From positions 1,709,501-1,773,500 of the forward strand of contig JAIGNY010001437.1 in assembly GCA_020152595.1 (NCBI GenBank): DNA of 64,000 bases, written 5' to 3'. This document shows, in pieces, positions 34,976-45,929 of the stretch. A model generated the notes under the pieces. That model was not told the DNA's origin, ran no database searches, and saw only the letters and a program-made list of their open reading frames with translations. The position numbers were made by a program, and so were the translations under genes. The stretch is from Chiridota heheva. Taxonomy: Eukaryota; Echinodermata; Holothuroidea; Apodida; Chiridotidae. The number at the start of each line of letters is the position of its first letter. The first letter of the stretch is position 1.

Positions 34976-35160
34976 TGGAGCAATCTTATACCTGTATCAC
35001 CTGCGGCAAAACGTACGATCGGCTGGCCAGTTTTTACCGCCATGGCAATGACAGATAGGTAAGGAAGAAATTTAGATGCGCACGGTGCGAGTATAGAACA
35101 AGCAAGAAAACAAGATATGTGCCGACATGAGCTGGTAGCTCATTCAGAGAATAAATTCCG
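34976..35160 (+). pseudogene. C2H2-type zinc-finger fragment
   Basis: ATG at 34976 opens MEQSYTCITCGKTYDRL with C-x2-C and a following YRHG, stopped by TAG at 35056. The next segment FRCARCEYRTSKKT has C-x2-C, and in the adjacent frame CRHELVAHS supplies C-x12-H-x4-H spacing. So two C2H2-like fingers are broken by a stop and a frameshift. Lies 45 bp after the Gypsy Pol end. It may be an element-borne ORF or an unrelated retro-fragment. Confidence 0.45.
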
Positions 35161-36195
35161 CCGCTAACAGTACCGAAACAAAAGGAGAACATTGACCCTA
35201 AGCGAATGGAAAGGAACAGCCGATTTTCCTACTCCTTCTGCGGAAAGTCCCAACTTCCCCTAAACTAACCCTTGTTTCCGCTAGCCTTATTGAACGCTGG
35301 GAGGAAACACAACAAAAGATAAGATATTTGATTTCCCCAGGCTCATCCCTCTTGGAGATGATTTGGAAGAATCAGTAGATCCCCGATTGTTCCGGATGAG
35401 AGCGCAAGAATTACCATGTCGGGGATCAGGGTATTATACAGACAGCTTATTTTTTTGGATGGTACCACTTATGAGGCCAAGAGCGAGGAATTTGAAAGAA
35501 AGCGCGGGTTTTGAATTGATTAAAATGTGATTGAATTTTGTTCAAACGTTAAAAACAGATTTATCCAATCAGTTAATGTTTATAAAGAAAGACACTTGAA
35601 CACTTGACCTGTTTATTTTTAATATTGAACTTTATTTCCTTTTACTTACTTTTTTAATGCGATTGCAAGTTTCCAAGTTTTTTTCCAATTTAACCACTTG
35701 ATGTTTTAATTTAAAACGAGTTAGTGATGCATACATGTATAATATTAAATATTTACCTATTTGAACAAATGTAAGGACACATTTCAGATTAATTTGGGGT
35801 AATTTAGCGCCGGCAGGATTGCTGCCTTGTCTACAACGTACCTCTGTCATTCTGTGTATTGGATTAAATAACACAAGGCTGGGTGCTTACGTTAGTGTCT
35901 TAGTAAACTTATAGTGTGGAAATCAGCTGACTTACCGGGCTGGATTTCTAGTTTGCTTGATCCAAATTCTATCTAAATTGTTGAAGGTTATTCTTTAATA
36001 ATCCTTAGAAATTAGAACCATTTACGTATTTGATTATTCATTATCTGAAGATGCATCGTTATAATTCTTCTTCTGTGTCTGTCAAGTCGTAGACTCGCCA
36101 AAGCCTTTGCAGACGACCATTGATAACTTTGAATCAATGAGCGTATACAAGGCTCTGTTTACTACAGAGGTTACATGCACTCAGAGGAACACTGT
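35161..36195. other. No gene recognised
   Basis: Short open stretches such as DKIFDFPRLIPLGDDLEESV at about 35318-35378 give a hint of old coding sequence but no recognised domain. The rest is A/T-rich. Confidence 0.45.
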
Positions 36196-36220
36196 GATTG
36201 GTGTAGTAACGGTATAAAAG
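36196..36220 (+). promoter_or_regulatory. Candidate TATA promoter
   Basis: An inverted CCAAT element (GATTGG, 36196-36201) is followed by TATAAAAG at 36213-36220, then GCGGCG and a candidate start some 30 bp on. It lies 1.25 kb past the Gypsy Pol end and just before the satellite. It could belong to a degraded LTR or be fortuitous. No ORF follows. Confidence 0.3.
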
Positions 36221-36420
36221 CGGCGAAAGCTTTTATCTTGGGTTCTTTGATTCTTTTCTTAGACATCAAAGGAAGCAGACCGCTGTATGAGTGGTGATAA
36301 TATAATCCCTTATATTATTCCGGAGCTGGGTGGGCTGGGCTGGGTGAGAATGACGGAGAGTATGGGGATACTTCATTAATGTTTAACCATGCAGAACTAA
36401 CGTATACTTATCATATATGG

Positions 36421-36545
36421 AGTGGTGACGGAAGGGTGATAGTGACGGATGGGCACTAAGAGTGACTGATGGTGTTGGTGACGGATGGACAGTGAGAGTG
36501 ACGGATGATGATAGTGACGGATGAGCAGTAAGGGTGACGGATGGT
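36421..36545 (+). repeat. Diverged edge units of the 62-bp satellite
   Basis: GTGACGGAWGGG, GATAGTGACGGATG and CAGTAAGGGTGACGG blocks with irregular spacing: two to three units clearly older than the main array. Confidence 0.8.
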
Positions 36546-37195
36546 GATAGGCCTAGTAGTGGATGGGCCTAGTAGTGGATGGGCCTAGTAGTGGATGGGC
36601 CTAGTAGTGGATGGGCCTAGTAGTGGATGGGCCTAGTAGTGGATGGGCCTAGTAGTGGATGGGCCTAGTAGTGGATGGGATAGTGGATGGCCTAGTAGTG
36701 GATGGGCCTAGTAGTGGATGGGCCTAGTAGTGGATGGGCCTAGTAGTGGATGGGCCTAGTAGTGGATGGGCCTAGTAGTGGATGGGCCTAGTAGTGGATG
36801 GGCCTAGTAGTGGATGGGCCTAGTAGTGGATGGGCCTAGTAGTGGATGGGCCTAGTAGTGGATGGGCCTAGTAGTGGATGGGCCTAGTAGTGGATGGGCC
36901 TAGTAGTGGATGGGCCTAGTAGTGGATGGGCCTAGTAGTGGATGGGCCTAGTAGTGGATGGGCCTAGTAGTGGATGGGCCTAGTAGTGGATGGGCCTAGT
37001 AGTGGATGGGCCTAGTAGTGGATGGGCCTGTAGGCCTAGTAGTGGATGGATGGGCCTAGTAGTGGATGGGCCTAGTAGTGGATGGGCCTAGTAGTGGATG
37101 GGCCTAGTAGTGGATGGGCCTAGTAGTGGATGGGCCTACTAGTGGATGGGCCTAGTAGTGGATGGGCCTAGTAGTGGATGGGCCTAGTAGTGGAT
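36546..37195 (+). repeat. 16-bp minisatellite, about 40 copies
   Basis: Nearly perfect tandem GTGGATGGGCCTAGTA. Only four visible irregularities (about 36680, 37030, 37048 and 37138). Homogeneity implies recent expansion within the edge of the 62-bp array. Confidence 0.97.
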
Positions 37196-40100
37196 GGGAG
37201 GAAGTGATATGAGGTAGTGACGGATGAACAGTAAGAGTGACGGGCGATGATAGTGACGGATGGGAGATAGTGATAGGAGGTAGTGACGGATGAACAGTAA
37301 GAGTGACGGGCGATGATAGTGACGGATGGGAGTGAGAGGTAGTGACGGATGAACAGTAAGAGTGGCGGGCGATGATAGTGACGGATGGGAGAGGGAGTGA
37401 CGGATGAACAGTAAGAGTGACGGGCGATGATAGTGACGGATGGGGATAGTGACGGATGAACAGTAAGAGGACGGGCGATGATAGTGACGGATGGGGGGAG
37501 ATAGTGAGAACAGTAGTGACGGATGAACAGTAACGGGAGTGACGGGCGATGATAGTGACGGATGGGAGATAGTGACGGAGGTAGTGACGGATGTACAGTA
37601 AGAGTGACGGGCGATGATAGTGACGGATGGGAGATAGTGAGAGGTAGTGACGGATGAACAGTAAGAGTGACGGGCGATGATAGTGACGGATGGGAGTGAT
37701 AGGAGGATAGTGACGGATGTACGGAGTAAGAGTGACGGGCGATGATAGTGACGGATGGGAGTGATAGGAGGTAGTGACGGATGAACAGTAAGAGTGACGG
37801 GCGATGATAGTGACGGATGGGAGTGATAGGAGGTAGTGACGGATGAACAGTAAGAGGGACGGGCGATGATAGTGACGGATGGGAGTGATAGGAGGTAGTG
37901 ACGGATGAACAGTAAGAGTGACGGGCGATGATAGTGACGGATGGGAGTGATAGGAGGTAGTGACGGATGAACAGTAAGAGTGACGGGCGATGATAGTGAC
38001 GGATGGGAGATAGTGAGAGGTAGTGACGGATGTACAGTAAGAGTGACGGGCGATGATAGTGACGGATGGGAGTGATAGGAGGTAGTGACGGATGAACAGT
38101 AAGAGTGGCGGGCGATGATAGTGACGGATGGGAGTGATAGGAGGTAGTGACGGATGAACAGTAAGAGTGACGGGGATGATAGTGACGGATGGGAGTGATA
38201 GGAGGTAGTGACGGATGAACAGTTAGAGTGACGGGCGATGATAGTGACGGATGGGAGTGATAGGAGGTAGTGACGGATGAACAGTAAGAGTGACGGGCGA
38301 TGATAGTGACGGATGGGAGTGATAGGAGGTAGTGACGGATGAACAGTAAGAGTGACGGGCGATGATAGTGACGGATGGGAGTGATAGGAGGTAGTGACGG
38401 ATGAACAGTAAGAGTGACGGATGGTGATAGTGACGGATGGGAGTGATAGGAGGTAGTGACGGATGAACAGTAAGAGTGACGGGCGATGATAGTGACGGAT
38501 GGGAGTGATAGGAGGTAGTGACGGATGAACAGTAAGAGGGACGGGCGATGATAGTGACGGATGGGAGTGATAGGAGGTAGTGACGGATAAGCAGTAAGAG
38601 TGACGGATGGTGATAGTGACGGATGGGAGTGATAGGAGGTAGTGACGGATGTACAGTAAGAGTGGACGGGCGATGATAGTGACGGATGGGAGATAGGAGG
38701 TAGTGACGGATGAACAGTAAGAGTGACGGGCGATGATAGTGACGGATGGGAGAGTGATAGGAGGTAGTGACGGATGAACAGTAAGAGTGACGGGCGATGA
38801 TAGTGACGGACGGGAGATAGTGAGAGGTAGTGACGGATGAGCAGTAAGAGTGACGGATGGTGATAGTGACGGATGGGAGTGATAGGAGGTAGTGACGGAT
38901 GTACAGTAAGAGTGGCGGGCGATGATAGTGACGGATGGGAGATAGAGTGACGGGCGATGATAGTGACGGATGGGAGATAGAGGTAGTGACGGATGAACAG
39001 TAAGAGTGACGGGCGATGATAGTGACGGACGGGAGATAGTGAGAGGTAGTGACGGATGAGCAGTAAGAGTGACGGATGGTGATAGTGACGGATGGGAGTG
39101 ATAGGAGGTAGTGACGGATGTACAGTAAGAGTGGCGGGCGATGATAGTGACGGATGGGAGATGGGAGTGATAGAGAGGTAGTGACGGATGAACAGTAAGA
39201 GTGACGGGCGATGATAGTGACGGATGGGGAGATAGTGAGAGGTAGTGACGGATGAACAGTAAGAGTGACGGATGGTGATAGTGACGGATGGGAGTGATAG
39301 GAGGTAGTGACGGATGTACAGTAAGAGTGGCGGGCGATGATAGTGACGGATGGGAGATAGTGAGAGGTAGTGACGGATGAACAGTAAGAGTGACGGGCGA
39401 TGATAGTGACGGACGGGAGATAGTGAGAGGTAGTGACGGATGAACAGTAAGAGTGACGGGCGATGATAGTGACGGATGGGAGTGATAGGAGGTAGTGACG
39501 GATGAACAGTAAGAGTGACGGGCGATGATAGTGACGGATGGGAGTGAGAGGTAGTGACGGATGAACAGTAAGAGTGACGGGCGATGATAGTGACGGATGG
39601 GAGTGATAGGAGGTAGTGACGGATGAACAGTAAGAGGGAACAGTTAGAGTGACGGGCGATGATAGTGACGGATGGGAGTGATAGGAGGTAGTGACGGGAT
39701 GAACAGTAAGAGTGACGGGCGATGATAGTGACGGATGGGAGTAAGAGTGACGGGCGATGATAGTGACGGATGAACAGTAAGAGTGACGGGAACAGTAAGA
39801 GTGATGGGCGATGATAGTGACGGATGGGAGTGATAGGAGGTAGTGACGGATGAACAGTAAGAGGACGGGCGATGATAGTGACGGATGGGAGTGATAGGAG
39901 GTAGTGACGGATGTACAGTAAGAGTGACGGGCGATGATAGTGACGGATGGGAGTGATAAGAGGTAGTGACGGATGAACAGTAAGAGTGACGGGCGATGAT
40001 AGTGACGGATGGGAGATAGTGAGAGGTAGTGACGGATGAACAGTAAGAGTGACGGGCGATGATAGTGACGGATGGGAGATAGTGAGAGATAGTGACGGAT

Positions 40101-43100
40101 GAACAGTAAGAGGGACGGGCGATGATAGTGACGGATGGGAGTGATAGGAGGTAGTGACGGATGAACAGTAAGAGTGACGGGCGATGATAGTGACGGATGG
40201 GAGTGATAGGAGGTAGTGACGGATGAACAGTAAGAGTGACGGGCGATGATAGTGACGGATGGGAGTGATAGGAGGTAGTGACGGATGAACAGTAAGAGTG
40301 ACGGGCGATGATAGTGACGGATGGGAGTGATAGGAGGTAGTGACGGATGAACAGTAAGAGTGACGGGCGATGATAGTGACGGATGGGAGTGATAGGAGGT
40401 AGTGACGGATGAACAGTAAGAGTGACGGGCGATGATAGTGACGGATGGGAGTGATAGGAGGTAGTGACGGATGAACAGTAAGAGTGACGGGCGATGATAG
40501 TGACGGATGGGAGTGATAGGAGGTAGTGACGGATGAACAGTAAGAGTGACGGGCGATGAGGCGTAACGGATGGGAGTGATAGGAGGTAGTGACGGATGAA
40601 CAGTTAGAGTGACGGGCGATGATAGTGACGGATGGGAGTGATAGGAGGTAGTGACGGATGAACAGTAAGAGTGACGGGCGATGATAGTGACGGACGGGAG
40701 TGAGAGGTAGTGACGGATGAACAGTAAGAGTGACGGGCGATGATAGTGACGGACGGGAGTGAGAGGTAGTGACGGATGAACAGTAAGAGTGACGGGCGAT
40801 GATAGTGACGGATGGGAGTGATAGGAGGTAGTGACGGATGAACAGTAAGAGTGACGGGCGATGATAGTGACGGACGGGAGTGGAGATAGTGACGGGAACA
40901 GTAGTGACGGGCGGATGACAGTAAGTAAGAGTGACGGGCGATGATAGGACGGATGGGATGATGACGGATGAACAGTAAGAGGACGGGCGATGATAGTGAC
41001 GGATGGGAGTGATAGGAGGTAGGACGGTGAACAGTAAGAGTGACGGGCGATGATAGTGACGGATGGGGAGGATAGGAGGTAGTGACGGGATGAGTGATAG
41101 GAGGTGGGACGGATGAACAGTAAGAGTGACGGGCGATGATAGTGACGATAGGAGGTAGTGACGGATGAACAAGAGTGAAGAGTGACGGGGGATGATAGTG
41201 ACGGACGGGAGTGAGGTAGTGACGGGAACAGTAAGAGGACGGGCGATGATGACGGGGGGTAGAGGTAGTGACGGATGAACAGTAAGAGTGACGGGCGATG
41301 ATACGGATGACGGATGACAGGGGAGTGACGGAGAGGAGGTAGTGACGGATGAACAGTAGAGGTGACGGGCGATGATAGTGACGGATGGGAGTGTGAGGAG
41401 GTAGTGACGGATGAACAGTAAGAGTGACGGGCGATGATAGTGACGGATGGGAGTGAGAGGTAGTGACGGATGAACAGTAAGAGTGACGGGCGATGATAGT
41501 GACGGATGGGAGTGATAGGAGGTAGTGACGGATGAACAGTAAGAGTGACGGGCGATGATAGTGACGGATGGGAGTGATAGGAGGTAGTGACGGATGAACA
41601 GTAAGAGTGACGGGCGATGATAGTGACGGATGGGAGTGATAGGAGGTAGTGACGGATGAACAGTAAGAGTGACGGGCGATGATAGTGACGGATGGGAGTG
41701 ATAGGAGGTAGTGACGGATGAACAGTAAGAGTGACGGGCGATGATAGTGACGGATGGGAGTGATAGGAGGTAGTGACGGATGAACAGTAAGAGTGACGGG
41801 CGATGATAGTGACGGATGGGAGGAGTGAGAGGTAGTGACGGATGAACAGTAAGAGTGACGGGCGATGATAGTGACGGATGGGAGTGATAGTAGTGACGGA
41901 TGAACAGTAAGAGGACGGGCGATGATAGTGACGGACGGGAGTGAGAGGAGTGACGGATGAAGGACGGGCGATGATAGTGACGGGAGTAAGAGGAGGAGGT
42001 AGTGACGGATGGTAGTGACGGATGGACGGAGTAAGAGTGACGGGCGATGATAGACGGATGACGGACGGGGGAGTGAGAGGTAGTGACGGATGAACAGTAA
42101 GAGTGACGGGCGATGATAGTGACGGATGGGGTGATAGGAGGTAGTGACGGATGAACAGTAAGAGTGACGGGCGATGATAGTGACGGATGGGAGATAGTGA
42201 TAGGAGGTAGGACGGATGAACAGTAAGAGTGACGGGCGATGATAGTGACGGATGGGAGTAGGAGGTAGTGACGGATGAACAGTAAGAGTGACGGGCGATG
42301 ATAGTGACGGACGGGAGTGAGAGGTAGTGACGGATGAACAGTAAGAGTGACGGGCGATGATAGTGACGGATGGAGAGTGATAGGAGGACAGTAAGAGGAC
42401 GGGCGATGATAGTGACGGGATAGGAGTGACGGATGACGGATGAACAGTAAGAGTGACGGGCGATGATAGTGAGTGGAGTGAGAGGAGGTAGTGACGGATG
42501 AACAGTAAGAGTGACGGGCGATGATAGACGGATGACGGATGAACAGTAAGAGTGACGGGCGGATAGTGACGGATGGGAGTGATAGGAGGTAGTGACGGAT
42601 GAACAGTAAGAGTGACGGGCGATGATAGTGACGGATGGGAGTGATAGGAGGTAGTGACGGATGAACAGTAAGAGTGACGGCGATGATAGGGAGTGAGGAG
42701 GTAGTGACGGATGAACAGTAAGAGTGACGATGATAGTGGGCGGGATGATAGTGACGGACGGGGGAGTGACGGACGGGATGATAGAGGAGGTAGTGACGGA
42801 TGAACAGTAAGAGTGACGGGCGATGATAGTGACGGACGGATGGAGTGAGAGGTAGGAGGTAGTGACGGATGAACAGTAAGAGTGACGGGCGATGATAGTG
42901 ACGGATGGGAGTGATAGGAGGTAGTGACGGATGAACAGTAAGAGTGACGGGCGATGATAGTGACGGATGGGAGTGATAGGAGGAGGACGGATGAACAGTA
43001 AGAGTGACGGATGACAGTAAGAGTGACGGGCGATGGAGTGACGGATGGGAGAGGTAGTGACGGATGAACAGTGAGTGACGGGCGATGATAGTGACGGATG

Positions 43101-43430
43101 GGAGTGAGAGGGAGGTAGTGACGGATGAACAGTAAGAGTGACGGGCGATGATAGTGACGGATGGAAGGTAGTGATAGGAGGTAGTGACGGATGAACAGTA
43201 AGAGTGACGGGCGATGATAGTGACGGATGGAAGGTAGTGATAGGAGGTAGTGACGGATGAACAGTAAGAGTGACGGGCGATGATAGTGACGGATGGGAGA
43301 GAGTGATAGGAGGTAGTGACGGATGGGCAGTAAGAGTGACGGGCGATGATAGTGACGGATGGGAGATAGTGATAGGAGGTAGTGACGGATGGGCAATAAG
43401 AGTGACGGAATGCAGTATGGGGCGATATAT
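37196..43430 (+). repeat. 62-bp satellite array, about 100 copies
   Basis: The unit is GATAGGAGGTAGTGACGG, ATGAACAGTAAGAGTGACGG, GCGATGATAGTGACGG and ATGGGAGT in order, that is, three GTGACGG sub-motifs per unit. Variants include AGATAGTGAGAGG for GTGATAGGAGG and TGTACAG for TGAACAG. Between 40.88 and 43.1 kb many units have irregular deletions. The minus strand of the unit contains no stop in any frame and 62 is not a multiple of 3, which is why very long ORFs appear. The right edge degrades near 43400-43430. Confidence 0.97.
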
Positions 43431-44439
43431 GCAGTGATAATTGCGCTGGTTATAAACGGCACTGGTATGCAGGATACACGAACTATGGTAGCGCCGCCGT
43501 CGGGAGTGAGTTTTGGCAGTCGCTAGCTTACCTGTTAATATACAACCAGTTAAAAGACAATGTTAATTGATTGCGTTATAAACTGAAAATAATTAAACCA
43601 AAAAGATTTATAACACGATTGGAGGAACTCAAAGGCATTTGTCAGTGTGTATTATTTCCACTCATATCTTTCTTTAACTAGAACTTCATCAATTCCAGTC
43701 TTTCGGCAACGCATTAAAACCACTCGGGCGTTACAATATCATTAAGTAGCTCTTCTCTATAATTCACTGTATACATTGGCAGTTGACAGTTAATCAACAT
43801 CTTAAACTAAATTTTGTAGTAAACTTGTAAGTAGCATGTATCATGCTACTACATCTCAAGACAATATCATCCAAATAAAATAGTCTCTTCAAAACATAAA
43901 CAAAGAAATATATCCTTTAATCTTTTCAATACTTATGTCATCAAGTTAAAATAGTCTCTTCAAAATCTAAAGAAACAAACATTTCTTTAGGTAACTTTTT
44001 CTTTGTAATTCATTTCACATTGTGGCAGTTGGCAGAGATAATCATCATCTAAAACTAAGATTTGAAAACTTTTGATTACTTATGTTACCATGGTTATTAT
44101 ATATCTCATGCATATAGTAATATTAACCACAGTTTAAGTATTATGTTCAAAACATAAAGAAATACAAATTTCTTACAGTAACTCTTCTTTGTAATTCCCA
44201 CATGTACACTAGTCTGCTAGTAGTACAGTCATCTTATAATATCTCTGAAACTCTTGAACTTGTTATATTCTTTCATTGGATAAGGACATTGAAAATTTTA
44301 CAAATCATAGTTAAAAATGCATATGTTCACTTCTTTGTCTCTTGCAAATGAAGAATACATAACTTTATTGAGAAAATATCTTTCATAGCATGCATGATTT
44401 ATTTTAGTTTTGACATTTATATCCTCTTTCAAACAGTTA
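43431..44439. other. Degenerate 190-240-bp repeats, non-coding
   Basis: Three loosely related blocks begin near 43748, 43990 and 44178 (TCTTCTYTRTAATTC, GGCAGTTGRCAG, AATCATCATCTWAAACTAA). A/T-rich; no gene. Confidence 0.55.
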
Positions 44440-44803
44440 CTTTTGGCAGTGAGAAAAAAGAGCAATGCTCTTCGCCTAGCTCTTCATCATCCCCATTCAA
44501 ACCAATGCACTTGTAATAAAACCATATGTACATTTATCACAGCAGACACAATCAGTGGTGCAGTTCTAACCACATTCTCTGCAAGGCCATTCTAGCACTT
44601 TTTGCTTTTTTTTTGTTTGCTTTTTCCTTTCCCTTGTTGACCTGGTGCCTTACTTTTCCCTCCCTTGAATTTTGAACAAGAGGGTGGTGCATCTGAATTT
44701 GCTTCAACATTTGATGATTTTCCTTTCTTGAGTTCATATACACATTCAGAGGTTGTGTTTGAATTGTTAACGTTAATAGTGGCTCTTTTCGACTTTCGAC
44801 CAA
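44440..44803 (-). pseudogene. PHD-finger-like relic with basic N-terminus
   Basis: The minus strand opens with a lysine/arginine-rich stretch (44803-44560, REGKVRHQVNKGKEKANKKK). In the next frame comes PCRECG, a stop, NCTTDCVCCDKC (about 44583-44525), and after another slip KCIGLNGDDEELGEEHC (about 44512-44462). The order C-x2-C, then C-x-C-C-x2-C, aromatic/His, K-C-I-G-L, acidic loop, H-C resembles a PHD zinc finger. Such fingers occur in chromatin readers and also in ORF1 of some CR1-type LINEs. At least two frameshifts and a stop; no continuation found. Confidence 0.4.
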
Positions 44804-44878
44804 TCGGATCGGATTTCGTTTGTATTCACCATGACGTCATAGTTATCTTCACCCGGTTCGTTCTTGTCAAAGTAATAC

Positions 44879-45120
44879 AAGAAAGCGTGACGTCATTCGG
44901 CCTATATTTCATATAGGCCGAAGGCCGAGTCGAAACTCCTATACCTACAGTTTTACAAAATCGTGATACTTTTTTTTTAAGTCACCACCCATGATTGTTC
45001 CAAGTGAGGGCAGCAGACAGTCAAACGTTTCAAGAATAGAACATACCAAAGAAACGTGTAAATATTCTGGATAAATTATTTTATTATAATAGTATAGGGC
45101 GAATGACGTCACGCTGTCTG
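44879..45120. mobile_element. CRE-palindrome MITE, 242 bp, 7-bp target duplication
   Basis: The left end AAGAAAGCGTGACGTCATTCG (read from 44880 it is the AGAAAGCG terminus) and the right end CGAATGACGTCACGCTGTCTG (45100-45120) are inverted. GTAATAC is duplicated exactly on both sides (44872-44878 and 45121-45127). Each TIR contains TGACGTCA, the CREB/ATF consensus. An inner palindrome GGCCTATATTTCATATAGGCC (44899-44919) sits next to the left TIR. A second member of the family is at 51780. Confidence 0.85.
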
Positions 45121-45325
45121 GTAATACTGATATGCTTCTTCATGACGTCATCGTGGACATTTCTTTAGTTTGTAGAAAATTGTTGAGCATCGTTTGTATA
45201 TCTCATCGGTAAAAATAAACAAATACTGTGCATGTGTAAATATCAAAATAAAAAAATCCTTTCTCAAATCCTTCACGTTTTTAAAATATCTTCACTCAAA
45301 ATTTGGCATACTATGAAAATAAAAG

Positions 45326-45853
45326 ATGCTTCTTAAATTTTATGCTAAAAAAAAAAAACGTCTTCCTAAATCAAACCGTTTTAAAAAATATCGTCGTTCA
45401 AATAACATCTTTAAAAGTTTCAGAATAAAATGTTTCTCAAATGTCATGTGCAAACCAAAAATGTCTTCTCGAAGGATCTCAGTAAATTGTGACGATATTA
45501 TAACGATATTATTGATAATCGTGACATTAGCTTGGCGATATATCGAAATTATCGATACCTTTTACAGTTTAATCCTTTTAAGTATTAACTTATTTTTTTT
45601 GACAAATCTTCTAATCAAGAGGTCAGCATGGTTGGATGGAAGATCCAATGGAGCATCGCATACCAATGGCGTTATTATTTCAACCGGAACACAAACGAGT
45701 ACACCTGGGGGCGGTGAACGAGGCTGGGTGACTACTGTTCCTTCGTCGGACGCCTACAAATTTTCAAAAGATCTCGCCGACGACGGTTGGGCTCTCGACT
45801 GGGATGTCACCCACCACCAACCCATTTTTTGGTACCATGAAGTGATCAGATAA
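45326..45853 (+). CDS. Unrecognised ORF, 175 codons, two hydrophobic segments
   Basis: ATG at 45326 to TGA... stop at 45851-45853. The N-terminal 45 residues are strongly basic (KKKKRLP, KKYRR). An internal ATG at about 45461 (MSSRRISVNC) is an equally good start. Residues about 57-97 contain two hydrophobic runs (ITILLIIVTLAW and LILLSINLFFLTNLL) that could be membrane segments. The C-terminal third is hydrophilic and less repetitive, ending GWALDWDVTHHQPIFWYHE. No family recognised. It lies 80-130 bp upstream of the DNA polymerase B relic in the same orientation, so it may be a small gene of the same Maverick-like element. It lacks internal stops although its neighbour is riddled with them. 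Confidence 0.35.
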   Translation: MLLKFYAKKKKRLPKSNRFKKYRRSNNIFKSFRIKCFSNVMCKPKMSSRRISVNCDDIITILLIIVTLAWRYIEIIDTFYSLILLSINLFFLTNLLIKRSAWLDGRSNGASHTNGVIISTGTQTSTPGGGERGWVTTVPSSDAYKFSKDLADDGWALDWDVTHHQPIFWYHEVIR

Positions 45854-45929
45854 ACCTACACTAAAGAGGCGTCGTACGGACGATGAAGAAGTGATGCCCA
45901 CCCAAACCGCCATTCAAATGCTAAAGCGT

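Noticed and set aside
37168-41172. 1334-codon minus-strand ORF (Ser/His/Pro/Arg-rich)
   Set aside because: Lies wholly in the 62-bp satellite. The unit has no stop on the minus strand in any frame and 62 is not a multiple of 3, so the frame simply cycles. No domain, no start context.
40604-43462. 952-codon minus-strand ORF
   Set aside because: Same satellite artefact, overlapping the previous one in another frame.
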